Assembly: GCA_963576565.1 (NCBI GenBank)
Contig: OY755039.1
Span: 129,446,140-129,510,139 of the forward strand
Length of the DNA: 64,000 nucleotides
DNA from: Aspidapion aeneum
Lineage: Eukaryota > Arthropoda > Insecta > Coleoptera > Brentidae
Direction of reading: 5' to 3'
Shown: piece after piece, positions 1 through 11,479 of the stretch
Layout of the letters: every line of letters starts with the position of its first letter
How positions within the stretch are numbered: position 1 is the stretch's first letter
Translations under genes and position numbers: made by a program
Notes under the pieces: generated by a model
What the model saw: the letters and a program-made list of their open reading frames with translations, nothing else
The model's database searches: none
Told to the model about the DNA's origin: nothing

Positions 1-1063
1 TCTTTGACCATTTCCTGTATTTTTTCCGTCCACCACATCTTCCTGCTATTTCTATTATCTTGGTATCCAACAGCTTCGATGCTTGCTTCCTTCAAGCTTT
101 TTATTATGTTTGTATATATCTCTTCAAATAAGTGTTCTGTGTTTATTAATTTTTTATCTAATCGGTTCTGATACAATCCTCTTTGAGTACTTTCGATTTC
201 TAGACTTCTAAAGTTGTATTTTTGATTGTCTTCGATGCATTCTAGGTTTTCATTTTCTTCAATACTTTCGTTCTTATGTGTTTTTCTGAAAGGGAATAAT
301 ATTTTTGCTTTTACCAGATGGTGGTCAGTTCCATAGGTAATACCACGAAGTGCTCGCACATCATACCACTTTAATTGCGAGTGTTGTCCACCTATAGCAT
401 AGTCAATGATTGATTTAAGATTTCTTGTTGGCTGAATCCAGGTATATCGATGAATATCCTTATGCCTAAAAAAACCATTATTTATTTTTAGGTTGTGGGT
501 TTCACACAATTGCATCAGTCTCAAGCCATTATCATTTGTTACTTCTTCTCCAAATGATCCTATCACTTTGCTCTGGGTTTGTCTACCAGTTCGGCTATTA
601 AAATCGCCAAGCATAATTATTTCTCTGGTGATTTTGGTGATAGTCTCATCAAGTTGGTCAAAGAACAGTTGTTTTGTAGCTACTTTTTCGTCATCTGATG
701 GTGCGTAGACTGCTATTATGCTTATATTATGACCAAGCATCTTCATCTTCACTCGAAGTATGTTTTCACTAATGCAATCGTAGTCGGTAATCTTATTTTT
801 TAGGTTTTTCTTTATTAATAAGGATACCCTCTGGCTGCTCTTCTTTCTTTTGGGACTCCAGTGAATATATGGACGAAATTGCCGACACTATTCGTACCTG
901 TTCCTTTCTTTTTTGTCTCTGTAAGTGCAATGATATCGATCTTACAATTCTGCACTTCGGTTGCAATAAGGTCCAATTTTTGATTCACTCCCTGTACGTT
1001 CCATGTAGCTATATTCATAGTCCTTTGTCTTTGCTTTTTTCGTCTTCGAGAGTTTCCATCCAT
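1..1063 (-). pseudogene. RTE-type LINE, endonuclease region (partial, one frameshift)
   Basis: Reading the minus strand from 1063 gives an APE-type endonuclease of a non-LTR retrotransposon, the enzyme that nicks target DNA for reverse transcription. Visible motifs in order are the start IATWNVQG (codons from about 1018), ALTETKKKG with the catalytic glutamate, then after a frameshift near 835 the frame continues to base 1 with VYAPSDDE, the catalytic GDFNSRTG, RYTWIQP followed by IDYAI, and TDHHLVKA, which matches the terminal D-H motif of this fold. The downstream reverse transcriptase would lie left of the window. The endonuclease wording is typical of RTE-clade elements, which are often misannotated as craniofacial development protein 2-like. 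The frameshift makes this copy inactive. It lies antisense in what appears to be the last intron of the host gene at 1830. LINE identity is secure; the RTE clade is likely. Confidence 0.88.
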
Positions 1064-1500
1064 TGCTCCGAGGCTTTGTTTAGGCTTTTTGGTAACTGCT
1101 TTGTTTTACAAGTATTAGAGAACCAGTTTTATGCCTCAACCCCCTACTTGGAGGGCCAGGATTTTTAATCAAGGTTTTTCTCCTCTAGCCTTTGACGAGC
1201 CAACGCCATACTGTAAGGCAACAGCTGTCTTTTATACTATCCCTAAAAGAAAGGGTTGCCACCTACGCTATGATCACCGTACCGAGGTCCATTCTCTCCG
1301 CCTTTCATATCGATGTGGTCTTCTCCCATAACCCTGGGAAAGGGACCCTAGACAGGTGCTAACTCTCCGGGTCGGAGAGTACCTGGAATCTACGGAGGGC
1401 AGGAATCGATTCATTTCCCCTGATAGACATCTGACGAGGTCTACCCGTACCAAGCGATTAACTTTTAATTTTAATCAGCCATTGACAATTTTCTTTTTTC
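1064..1500 (-). mobile_element. Probable 5' UTR of the LINE
   Basis: This GC-richer stretch lies directly upstream of the endonuclease start in the LINE's own orientation. No reading frame in it resembles a known protein. Its base composition differs sharply from the AT-rich surroundings and the change ends near 1460-1500, so I infer that it is the untranslated leader of the same element. The exact 5' end was not determined. Confidence 0.5.
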
Positions 1501-1715
1501 AAGGAGGATTTAATTTTATCTGATACTCTTTTGTCAAGCACAAGGTCTTTAACATGCTAGCGCCATCTACGCTTTTAATACAGGACCATCCGCTTAACAT
1601 GACTTCCGAACCTCGGCCTTGTATTGATCATCAACTTTGCCTACTGCGTTGCTGCCCAAACTCCGCTCAAGACAGTGGTTACCCCTACCTCGGGAACCTT
1701 GTTCGAGTTTGTAAT

Positions 1716-1782
1716 GGCAGGCATGGGAATCGAACTCACCGCCTTCTGCTTGTAAAACGTGACCATTGAACCACCAAGACCA
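1716..1782 (-). repeat. tRNA-like sequence with A and B boxes (tRNA-derived SINE or LINE head)
   Basis: On the minus strand an A-box match (TGGTTCAATGG, 1763-1773) is followed 27 bases later by a B-box match (GTTCGATTC, 1727-1735), as in an internal RNA polymerase III promoter. The acceptor stem does not pair and the T stem has a mismatch, so it is not a working tRNA. It sits some 200 bases upstream of the presumed LINE leader in the same orientation. It could be the head of a SINE or a promoter-like module of the LINE; the sequence does not decide. Confidence 0.55.
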
Positions 1783-1829
1783 TTGTTAAACTTACGTCAT
1801 CACCCTGTCATGGATCTTTTTTGTTACAG

Positions 1830-1929
1830 GTCGGAGCCAGTAGATGTCCTCAACGACATCGGCAACATGTTAGCCAATCTGACAGATGAACTGGACGCCA
1901 TGTTGGAAGAGGAGAAACGGCAACAGTAA
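1830..1929 (+). CDS. Terminal coding exon of an unrecognised host gene
   Basis: A pyrimidine-rich acceptor ending TTGTTACAG (1821-1829) is followed by one base that completes a split codon and then 32 open codons to TAA at 1927-1929. The encoded tail begins SEPVDVLNDIGNML and ends DAMLEEEKRQQ. It is leucine-rich and acidic with a regular hydrophobic spacing, so an amphipathic or coiled-coil helix is likely. I do not recognise the protein. Codon use is balanced (GAC, ATC, CTG, GAG), unlike the surrounding AT-rich decayed sequence, which argues for a gene under selection. A polyadenylation signal follows at 2101. The preceding exon must lie left of the window, so the LINE at 1-1500 would be intronic. 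Confidence 0.75.
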
Positions 1930-2120
1930 ATGAAAGAAGACTGACGTTTTCAGAAGAAGAATACATATATTATGTAAGTTAGAATAGAAAGGGTACTTTT
2001 GGGAAGTTTTTGCAAGAAATATTGATTGATAACAAAATTATCTCTTAAATTAGTTAAAAAGTTTTCTACTTTAACAGCAAAATTGTCAGAAATGCAAAAA
2101 AATAAAGTACCCTTTATGGT
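1930..2120 (+). other. 3' UTR of the host gene
   Basis: Untranslated sequence follows the TAA at 1927-1929. The first plausible processing signal lies about 170 bases downstream, a normal spacing for an insect mRNA. The end at about 2120 is inferred from the signal position. Confidence 0.55.
2101..2106 (+). terminator. Polyadenylation signal AATAAA
   Basis: Canonical AATAAA hexamer, the first one downstream of the stop codon at 1929 in an appropriate position. Confidence 0.6.
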
Positions 2121-3960
2121 GCGATATCGACTAAGTTAGCAATATATGTAAATACAGGGATTTTTGTTATCAGTGTTATTATTTACGAATTGTAGGGTTT
2201 TAAATTATTCAGGGATCTCAAATGAAATATTTCGTTTTTATTAATTGGTTTTAAAAATATCAATCTGATATTACGACCTCTTTAAACTATATAGGGTTTT
2301 TAAAGGTCCCTATTTCAAATACGAAAAAGTAAAATTTCTACTATAAGATACCCTGTATATTCTGCATTTAAAATAAAAATTTCTGTCATTTTTCAAGTTT
2401 AGAAATATTTGAAAAAAATAATTTTTGGTATTTTTTCCTAATTTATTTTTATATATATATTTCTAAAATAAAATACCAGAAGCTCGGTTTGGGATTCAAG
2501 ATAAAAACTATATTTTTGTAAATATTAGTAGAGCATATTGTTTTTGTAAATAGGGTTTTCTTTTTTAAATACTAATGTCTGTATAAAAATGTAAAATTTA
2601 AACTTTTTTAAAACTAATTTTTGCAGCTTAACACAAAAACCTTTGAGGATTCGTTTTAGATCTTTTAGGAGGTTTATTCTTAAATCTTTAGTTAAAAATT
2701 TTATTTTATTAAAAAAAAACTAGGCTATCATTTTAACAAATTCTGTACAAAACTAATCCATTTATACACATAGCTCTGTTTAATGCTATGAGTAAGTTCT
2801 GAAAATCAAAGGGAGCCACGGTCTTCTTTAAACAAGATCTACAAATGCAGATTGGAAATCATCATGACTATTTTACTCTTAGTTATTAATTTGTTACATT
2901 TAAAGCAAATCTGTCATAAGTTTTTGTTTTCATTATACAGGGTGATAATTGAAACAAAATCACCCAAGATATTTAGAACCAAGAGATAAAAAGTGGTCAA
3001 ACATTTATAAACTTCTTAAAATTGAATGACCTTTGAAATGCAGAGGTTGTGTCTTTCTATTACAAAACTTGCTCTTAGAGTGGCTCTTATAAAAATTGAG
3101 AGATTTTGTACAGTTCCCACTATAAATATTTAGTAAATGTTGCGAATTTAGGTGAAAACAAAATTATATATTTAGTAATATCCGTAAAAATAATAATCTG
3201 TGGTTTACTGCTTTTACCCTGGAGAATTTGTAATGTGAGATTTTTAGATGCCTTAAATGTAAAGTGCAACCAGTTGTATTTTTATTAAACCAAAAAACTA
3301 TAAAATTATATAGTAAAACACACAAAATTGTTTAAACATAATTTTCTCAGCTTTTTCGCAAAATTCTAAACCAATGCGCCATAGATATCTTTAGGGGGGG
3401 GGAGGGCAACAGCCCTTCCCTGTTCCTTTCTGGTTCCTCCTTTCCCCTCCGTAAAAACGTTTTTCTTTATCAACACTGGATGGCAGGTTTTTCATTTACA
3501 GATTGGTGGGAAATTTCAAAAAAGAAACGATTTTTCAAAACTTTGACATGATCCTAAGTACAAATGGTTGCACTAAAATTAAGGTTAAAGAGATGAAAAT
3601 GAGCAGGAAATGAAATCCATGTACAATCCATCCATTTCTTTAAAAAAAAGACTGGTAATATTTTTGATTAGCCATCTACCTTAACATTTTATTGCGTTTT
3701 AGTTATTATTCATTGAAATCTAGAAATCTTGAGCTTTTCTATTGATATTACGAGGCTATGCAGGGTGTTGTACTAAAAACAGGGGTGTGAAGTTCGCCTG
3801 GAACTACCCTATTATGTAAAAGGTACACCCTCTTCAACAATAAATAAGCTCTTTATGTGCCATTAAGTTTAAAAATAAAATAAATCCACAACTTTTAATC
3901 AAATAATCTTAACAAGATGTGCTATTTAATAATTACTTTTTAGTAAAATGTATGTTTGCA
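2121..3960. other. AT-rich interval, no gene seen
   Basis: No supported coding frame. Isolated ends of the type ACAGGGTG occur near 2938 and 3771, and CCCTGTATA near 2352. These are common termini of dispersed insect DNA elements, but I could not pair them into a complete element. A short G/C-rich patch at 3391-3450 is unassigned. Confidence 0.6.
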
Positions 3961-3984
3961 AGTGTTAGGGGCGTTTTATCATAA

Positions 3985-5085
3985 GAATTGTAACGATAGT
4001 CAAACTATACCATGACCTTAAGTTTGCTACGATAATAATCGACTGACTGTAAAAAATGCTCTTTTTTATTTATTTCAAATTAACTATCATTACATCAGAT
4101 TAGCGTGGAATTGCCCGGTCTCTATTTTAAAGCAACTTGTTACCTATGGATTTTGTAGAATGGTCCTTTCCAGTTTTTATAGTGCCCAACGTTACATTTG
4201 ATTTTTTAATTGCCCAACGTCTATGTTTTTAAGTAACCATGACTACATCAGATATCCGTGGAATGTGCCGTTCAATTGTGCATTTTGTCGCGGTATCCTG
4301 TTTTCCCTAATTCAAAACTAACTATCGTACACGGATTAGCGTTGAATTACCCGGTGTTCATTTAAAAATAACTTGTTACTCGCGGAAAGTTGTAAAATAG
4401 TCGGTTTCACAATGACCAACCTTACATTAGATTGTTTAATTTCCCGATATTTTTAAGTAGCCAACTGATGTTATATCAGATAATCGTGGAATTAACAGGT
4501 CTTTATATCAAAATTACTCGTGACCTAAGGTTTGATTTCTAGTCCCCAATGTCTATTTTTAAGTAACTATCGTTACATTCGATACTCGTGGAATGTTCCG
4601 TTTTATCATTTTGGTAAGCATAATAATATGGTAGTGGCATCGTCTTTTTCTTTCTTTAAAAGTAATTCATTACATCAGATTAGCGTGGAATTACCATTAC
4701 ATCAGATAAGCGTGGAATTACCCTATTTAAAAAAAAACATTTTTACAATAACCAACGTTACATCCAATTGTTCGATTGCCGGATGTCCTTTTTCAAGTTA
4801 ATATCGTTACATCAAAATATTCGTGGAATGCCCCTAGGTTTTAAGTAAGTATCATTACATCGAATAATCGTGGAATATGCCTTTTTTTATTAGTGTCAAT
4901 TTTCAAGTAACTATCGTTATAGTCGATCATCTTTCCAGCAAATTTCACATTAACTATCGTTACATTAGATTATCGTGGAACGTCCCTTTATCACATTTCA
5001 CGGTAACGGTCGTTACAGTACGTCCTTTATCAAATTTGGAGATAACTATCGTTTCAGTAGATTATCGTGGAATTTTTTTGCTTAA
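3985..5085. repeat. Degenerate minisatellite with palindromic core, block 1
   Basis: Irregular units of about 40-80 bp repeat a conserved core of the form GTAACTATCGTTAC, then an A/T-rich spacer, then ATCGTGGAATG and a short C-rich tail. The core is a near-perfect 14-bp palindrome. Many diverged copies are visible, for example at 4082, 4565, 4857, 4908 and 4954. The short open frames crossing this block are by-products of the repeat. Confidence 0.8.
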
Positions 5086-5316
5086 CAAAAAAAAATTAAG
5101 GAAAGCGATGTTTCCCTTATTGATACAATACTTTCATTATATTGTTTAATTGTTAAAGTATAGATTAAATTGAAATAATAAAATAAAATTTAAAAAAAGC
5201 GTTTATTTTATTTATTCATTTATTATCAAAACAAAGATTTATAATCTATCTATCCCTACAAAAATTAAATACAACACATCAGTTCCAAACCTAACGGTGC
5301 CACACTACCTTATATT
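5085..5316. repeat. Right-hand cassette of the minisatellite, copy 1
   Basis: A/T-rich segment starting AAAAAAATTAAGGAAAG that follows the minisatellite. It recurs with small changes at 6030-6258, so each minisatellite block ends with this same cassette. It shows no coding potential. Confidence 0.75.
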
Positions 5317-5327
5317 TCCAGCCTAAA

Positions 5328-6000
5328 GTCTATTTTTAAGTAACTATCGTTACATTCGATACTCGTGGAATGTTCCGTTTTATCATTTTAGTAAGCATCA
5401 TATGGTCGTGGCATCGTCTTTTTGTTTCTTTAAAAGTAACTTGTTACATCAGATTAGCGTGGAATTACCCTATTTTAAAAAAACTCGTTTTACAATAAGC
5501 AACGTTACATCCAATTGTTCAATTGCCGGATCTCCTTTTTCAATGTCCCTAGGTTTTTAAGTAACTATCGTTACATCGAATAATCGTGGAATGTCCCTCC
5601 TGTTTATAATTGTGCTTATTTTTCAAGTAACTAACGTTACAGTCGGTTATCGAGGAATTTTCCCTTTTCAAACATCAAGTTTAAGGTCACTATTGTTACA
5701 TTCGATTATCGTGAAACGCCCCTTCATCAAATTCCACAGTAACTATCGTTACAGTATATAATCGTGGAACGTTCCTTTATTTTATTTCACGGTAACGATC
5801 GTTACAGTAGATTATCGTGGAACGCCCTTTTACAAATTTCGTGGTTACTATCGTTACATTAAATTAGCGTGGAGTGTTTTTACTAATGGTAACTATTATT
5901 ACATTCGATTTTCGCGGAACGCCCCTTTGCCTAATTTTGCGGTAACTATCGTTACGGTAGATTATTGTGGAACGCCCCTTTTAGCATTATTTTATATTGT
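5328..6000. repeat. Degenerate minisatellite, block 2 (duplicate)
   Basis: Repeats the order of block 1 starting from GTCTATTTTTAAGTAAC (4551 in block 1, 5328 here), so the whole module was tandemly duplicated. One unit near 5794 carries a perfect palindrome GTAACGATCGTTAC. Confidence 0.8.
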
Positions 6001-6029
6001 TATTTTTCCTATATTATCTGTTATTTACC

Positions 6030-6258
6030 CAAAAAAAATTAAGGAAAACGATGTTTCCCTTATGATACTTTAATGATTATATCGTTTAAATTATTGTTAA
6101 AGTATAGATTAAATTGAAATAATAAAACAAAATTTAAAAAAAATGCGTTTATTTTATTTATTCATTTATTAACAAAACAAAGATTTATAATCTATCTATC
6201 CTTACAAAAATTAAATACAACACATTAGTTTCAAACCTAATAGTGCCAACCTACCTAA
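6030..6258. repeat. Right-hand cassette of the minisatellite, copy 2
   Basis: Second copy of the cassette at 5085-5316, differing by scattered substitutions and small indels. It marks the right border of the duplicated module. Confidence 0.75.
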
Positions 6259-9065
6259 TTTTACCTTCTAAACTAAAATCTGAATCTATCTATCTTAATA
6301 CTAATTTAGGTACTTTTTTGGGATTGATTTTTTAAATTACTTTATTGATGATAAGATACCGTTAAAAAGAAATGGAACTAAGCAAATCAGAATGAAACCA
6401 AGGAACCGACACCACTCTTATCGGAACATCAGTGCAATAAATAGCCTTGTATAATCTGCGTTCTAAATAACCCTCGTGGATAACAATTAATGTATCCAAA
6501 AGACATACACATCACTGGTTCGGTATCACGCCAAGCTATTGCACACCACCCGACAATTTAACAAAAATTTTGAAAAATATATGCTTAATTTTGAAAATAA
6601 AAAGTCACTTTTGGTTTTAAAAAAATAACAAAGCAAGAAGATTTAAAACTGTACCAAAAAGACCAACTTTGAAGTTTTGGACCATAAATAATTTATGTAT
6701 TAGAAAAGTGAAAATAAATTATTTCAAAAAGCCTATGTTTTATTTACAAAAAATTTAATAAAATGAGACAGAGGCCAAAAATGTTTATGGTCCTTTAAAG
6801 AAAAAAATTATATTTAAAACATATATGTATTTTGGAACAGCAAACAAAAGTAACGAATGGAAACAATAAAAAATTAAAGAAAGGCTTCCGCAGAAGCCAT
6901 GTCCAAAGGTCTAGCCATCTTCCTCTACTGCGGTGCATCTCGGTAAGCCCAAGGTATTGATTGGTGTGAAGCTTACTAAAAGCTTTATAGGACAAACCCC
7001 CTAGTACCATGCCTGGGAACAGGCCTCCAGTGCGACCTGCCAGTGGCCCCAGAACTCCACGCCGCACTCACTTGACGCCTCATGCACCGTATACGCAAAG
7101 GAATCATAATAGTTACTTGCGCTATTCAAGGTCAACAACTAGACGAGCAGGTGTACAACGATACCGTGTGTATACCCCCACACCAGGATACCCAGTCCAG
7201 ATGAACAAAGCATCTTTCTGCCACCTTCTTTGCTAAGTTCCTGAAATAGCTGCAGACGCAATCAAACAAAAAAGCCAAAAATATTAATTTAGCGCCGCAG
7301 AAAATGTTAAGAAAAGAATCAAAGAAAAATCAAATGGTATCACTTTAAACTGAGACAAGATCCACTAAAAAAAGTTCAAAATGTTTCAAGTTAAGTTTAG
7401 AAGTTCCTCAGGCTAAAAAAATAATTATTCAGAAAAAAGCCGTTGGAGTTTTTGATAAAGTGGATCCGTCAAAGTACCTCTAAATCTATACTACTATCTA
7501 AAGGGGGGTCTGTATTAAGCACTGCATATAAAAATTTTAAATAAAATTTAGCAAAGGAAATTGTCATAGGTGAAATGCAGGCTTCATATTTAAAATGTAT
7601 GTTCACCACAGAGAAAAAGAATTAAACAAAAGAGATTCTTGAAAAAAGAAACAATACTATTGTTTTTTTTTGGTTTTACAATTTTATTTATTTCTTTGAT
7701 TTTATTATTAATTTAATCAATTGTTGTACATTAATTATATTATTGCCTCTGTGAAAATGTCTGATTTCATAAAACTAAAGTGACACTAAAAAATGACTGA
7801 TTCGTGTTTTACGCTAAAATATAAAAAAGTTTTGTGAAATAAAGTGTCAAATTTCAAATTAAGATTATTCATTCATTTAAAAGAACAGATCAGATATAAC
7901 TTATGTACCTTCTTAAACCTAAGCCTAGGAGATAAACCTACTATCTGATAAAAGACCCCCTCATCTTTCCTCCATTGATCTCAATTAAGCAAATCAGGCT
8001 AAATCTTTGTTAGTGAGGTTGGATTATCACACAAACAATAGCCTCATTTTGCTAACGTACAACACAACGAGTAGAAGCATCCTCGTGGTTTATGGAGGAA
8101 ATCAAGAAAGTGTCCATCGTAGAGCCATCGTGGCGCATCTCAGTGGCCTCAGGACCCACGCGAAGACCAGAATGCAAGGTCAAGCTCTAACCACCAAAAC
8201 TTATAGAATCAGATTCGACAGACCACTAGCGCAGCTGATCCTCCTTCCAACTTACGGGACAAAAAGCTTTAGAAATTATATTTAGTTACCTTTATTTATA
8301 ATTAAACCTGTGCCAAAAGAAGTGATGGACCATAAAAGAAGCTAAAAGACTAGATAAAAATGCCTGTTTTATTACATGAAGTGTCAGAAAAAAAAAACAG
8401 GCTAATAAGGTTTATGGTCCTTAAAATTTTTTAAATTACTTAACACAGTCCTTTAGACATAAGTCTATGGGGAAGGGGCGCTAAGGGTAAGGGTATTAGA
8501 TACCCCGCCACGAACACCCACCGCAGTTCAGTGTTCCGTGACTCCGCTGAAAGTCGGCTTCACCGCACTCGGTGCAAGTCCGATCAATTCACGTACTTGC
8601 CAACCTTAAAGCCCAATGAGCCACAGTCGCGGCGTGGCCATGCAAAAAGGCATTTAATAACTGCAGGGATTTTCCCTTCCCGACTCTAGGCCCCATCCAT
8701 TCCACTTCTAGACATTGTGAGGGATCCATCCTGCATTGCCAAATTAAGGTCGACTTACAGAAAGCTAGAGGCGACTAAGTTCGTTGCTCAAGCAATATAC
8801 GAGACCTAATACGGAATCCGTATAAACTTGCGCAGCTTGTCAGTAACCTCGCTAACCAGCTAAATTATTAACAATGCAGGCAAAAAAAACAATATTGAAA
8901 GACTCGCCTTTTGTCAAAAAATTAAGCGCCGCAGGGGTGTAACTAATTAAAACATTTAAATAGAGAAGTGTTTGTAGCACAGCCGAAAGGGTTTAAATAA
9001 AAATTCTTTAGAAAACATTGAGTAGCTGTTCAATGAAAAACTTGAAACTGCAGGCGCAGGCAAAT
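6259..9065. other. Unassigned dispersed sequence with GC-richer islands
   Basis: No protein family recognised on either strand. Three islands (about 6880-7260, 8000-8280 and 8450-8880) are markedly richer in G+C than their flanks, as decayed transposon segments often are. The tetranucleotide-rich phrase CGCCGCA recurs at several places (7291, 8930, 9170). Open frames of 70-90 codons here lack any recognisable motif and I do not call them genes. Confidence 0.5.
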
Positions 9066-9481
9066 CTCAAAAATAGTGAACTTTAAATGTTACATTGCTG
9101 CACAGTAAAAAATAGTGACTTTTAGTTTTGATGGCGACAAAAAAGTAAAATATTAAAAAAGATCATTGTCGCCGCATGATAAAAAATTTGCAGCTTACTT
9201 AAAATTACCTAGGAAACATCTTAAATAACTAAGCCTTCTAAAGGAATCTTCGGTTTTCTTCATTAAGGTGTTCCTCAAAAATAGTGAACTTTAAATGTTA
9301 CATTGGTGCACAGTAAAAAATAGTGACTTTTAGTTTTAATTGCGACAAAAAAGTAAAATATTAAAAAAAGATCATTGTCGCCGCATGATAAAAAATTTGC
9401 AGCTTACTTAAAATTACCTAGGAAACATCTTAAATAACTAAGCCTTCTAAAGGAATCTTCGGTTTTCTTCATTAAGGTGTT
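9066..9481. repeat. Tandem duplication, 2 x 208 bp
   Basis: The unit from CTCAAAAATAGTGAAC at 9066 recurs at 9274 and runs to 9481 with only a few substitutions (for example GATGGCGAC against AATTGCGAC). The near identity indicates a fairly recent local duplication. No coding content is seen. Confidence 0.92.
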
Positions 9482-9723
9482 CGTCTAGAAAAACGAAAAT
9501 AAATAATTGTTTTCTAGTCATTTGATTTATTAAGTTTGCAGTGGCCAAAATTGTCAATTTCAAAAATGACAAGTAAGACACTTTAGGGATGATAAGTGTC
9601 ACAGCTTCCTCTATAACAAGCCTGATGCTAGTATAAAATGCAACATTTTCGAAGGCCGACAGATCTAACATTTCGATTAAAGTGACAATACCAAGGAGCG
9701 AAACTCAATAAACATACGGATGA

Positions 9724-9773
9724 GTTTCGCTACGCGAAACTTGTAGCACAAATTTGCATCGCAAATTTGTGCT
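9724..9773. repeat. Two adjacent perfect hairpins
   Basis: GTTTCGC-TAC-GCGAAAC at 9724-9740 is followed after four bases by a 13-bp perfect inverted repeat with a 3-base loop (AGCACAAATTTGC, ATC, GCAAATTTGTGCT) at 9745-9773. No direct repeats flank them. Cruciform potential is high; function is unknown. Confidence 0.85.
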
Positions 9774-11479
9774 AGTTACTGGTTTTTTTCGTCGAAACCA
9801 AACAACCTTTTCTAGCCATTGCTGCGCGGGCTGGGAAGGTTAAAATAGGCTGACAGGAAATTAATGGAAATGTCGGCCTTTGAAAGTGTTGCATTTCACA
9901 GTAGGATCAGGCGTGTTTTAGAGGGTCCTGTGCACTTTTTATCAATAATTTTTGATTGGTTAATGGAAAAATCATTAGAAAGATCTTTGGACCAGTGGAG
10001 TTAAGGATGAATTAGACCAGCTAATAGATGGCGCAAACATCGTCAGATGCATCAAAAGTAGAAGATTAGCTTGATTGGGACATGGTTAAAAGCTATAGGA
10101 TTCATAGACTGCTTGCTTTGCTTAATGTGTGTAAAAGAAACAAAAATATATTGGGGGGTGTGTTGAAATATTTTCCGCTGTTTAAGACCCGTATTGTGTT
10201 AGTTAGGGCTGTTAGTGGAAAAGTAGGGGAAAACATCGTGACCTCTCGTCTTCACGAAGTTTTTCGTCATTCCGTCGTGTGCAGCGAAACAAGTGAGAAG
10301 TGGGTATTTGTTGTGTACGCAAATTCTAGCGTTCAGGAAAAAGTACAGATAGTTGTCAAGATGTGGCAAATTTATTTGGCGCTGCGCTTGCGTGAAGGGA
10401 TATTCCATGCCGTAGCACGGTCCAAAAAATAGTGACCCATTTCCAACGAACAGGATGTGCCAATTTTTGCCACAAATGCAGTGGTGGAGAGGCATCTCCT
10501 GTTCGTGAAATGGACGAGCAAAGGGAACGGCGCGAATTATGATTTGTGCCGCAGCAGAAGCTTTGCCTCCCTGTTCCAGTAAGGCAATTGCCAATGATGC
10601 GGGCGATGATATTTCACCCTTGACCGGTTGAAACATTTTTAAACGACATGGGTACCGGAGTTTTATAGTAAAACAAAACGCAACAAATTTTTCGAGATGA
10701 TCAGATACGAAAAATGGAGTTTTGGGAAACCCAATGATCTTATATAACTGGATAGGCCTTTACATATATGTAAAGTGAGGCAAAAATATTGATATTTTTT
10801 GTAGAGAGAGCACGCTGCGCAGGAGCTGCTACCTTTCCTTTTTCAATTTTACTCTCCGATGATATTCTGTGGTTTTGAAAGTTTGCGGACGCTAGATTTT
10901 TAATTTATAACTGGATATATACTGCGATTAGGTACAAACAAAGTTTTTTAAATAATCAAAGCCACTTACTTCAAAAAAGAAAACGGCTTTTCACTCCTAT
11001 AAAACTTGTTTTTACAAGCAACACATCGTGTTTCCATTTTTTATTTTTGTTCAACAAAAACAATTTCAATAATATACTGACATACACTTTAATGACAAAT
11101 CACAAATAGGCCAGTAGAATAACCATATTTTAAGGTAAAAAAAAATATATTTACTAACAGGCCTTAAAGCTTTGGAAATTGTAGAGCGGTGAAAAACAAA
11201 GTTTAAAAAAATAAATGCGTGAGCATGGGCGTTGCGGGTTAGGTTTTGGGGGGTTGAAAGTTGACGTTGGAGAAAAAAGTAACATACAGAAAAGTTATAG
11301 GCCATAAAAAAAAAATTCGAGAAAAATTAAAAAAACCGTAATTTTTTTTGTTTTTTTTTACAAAAATAATGTCAGTTTAACAAAACTTGGTAAGAGTAGA
11401 GCTTTTTGGGTGTTTTGTATCCACAATATTTAACAAACAAAAAAATTTTGAAGTTTCTAAGATATTTGTTTTTCTGCTC
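9774..11479. other. No supported gene; overlapping opposite open frames
   Basis: A 116-codon frame (10082-10432, plus) and a 145-codon frame (10199-10636, minus) overlap antiparallel. Neither shows a known motif, signal peptide, splice context or codon bias distinct from its shadow. The block 10020-10640 is GC-richer than its flanks and may be transposon-derived. The rest, 10640-11479, is A/T-rich and featureless. Confidence 0.45.

Noticed and set aside
1716..1782. Functional tRNA gene on the minus strand
   Set aside because: A and B boxes are good, but the acceptor stem does not pair and the T stem has a mismatch.
3985..6000. CRISPR-like array of palindromic direct repeats
   Set aside because: Unit spacing is irregular, repeats are degenerate, and the surroundings are clearly eukaryotic.
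7009..8285. Host genes in the 75- and 92-codon frames
   Set aside because: No recognisable domain, and the islands look like decayed repeats.
8490..8515. Ribosomal RNA fragment suggested by ATTAGATACCCC
   Set aside because: Only about 12 bases match the small-subunit landmark; flanking bases do not fit rRNA.
10082..10636. Two overlapping antiparallel genes of 116 and 145 codons
   Set aside because: No motif, no supporting splice or start context; the overlap means at least one is a shadow, and neither stands out.
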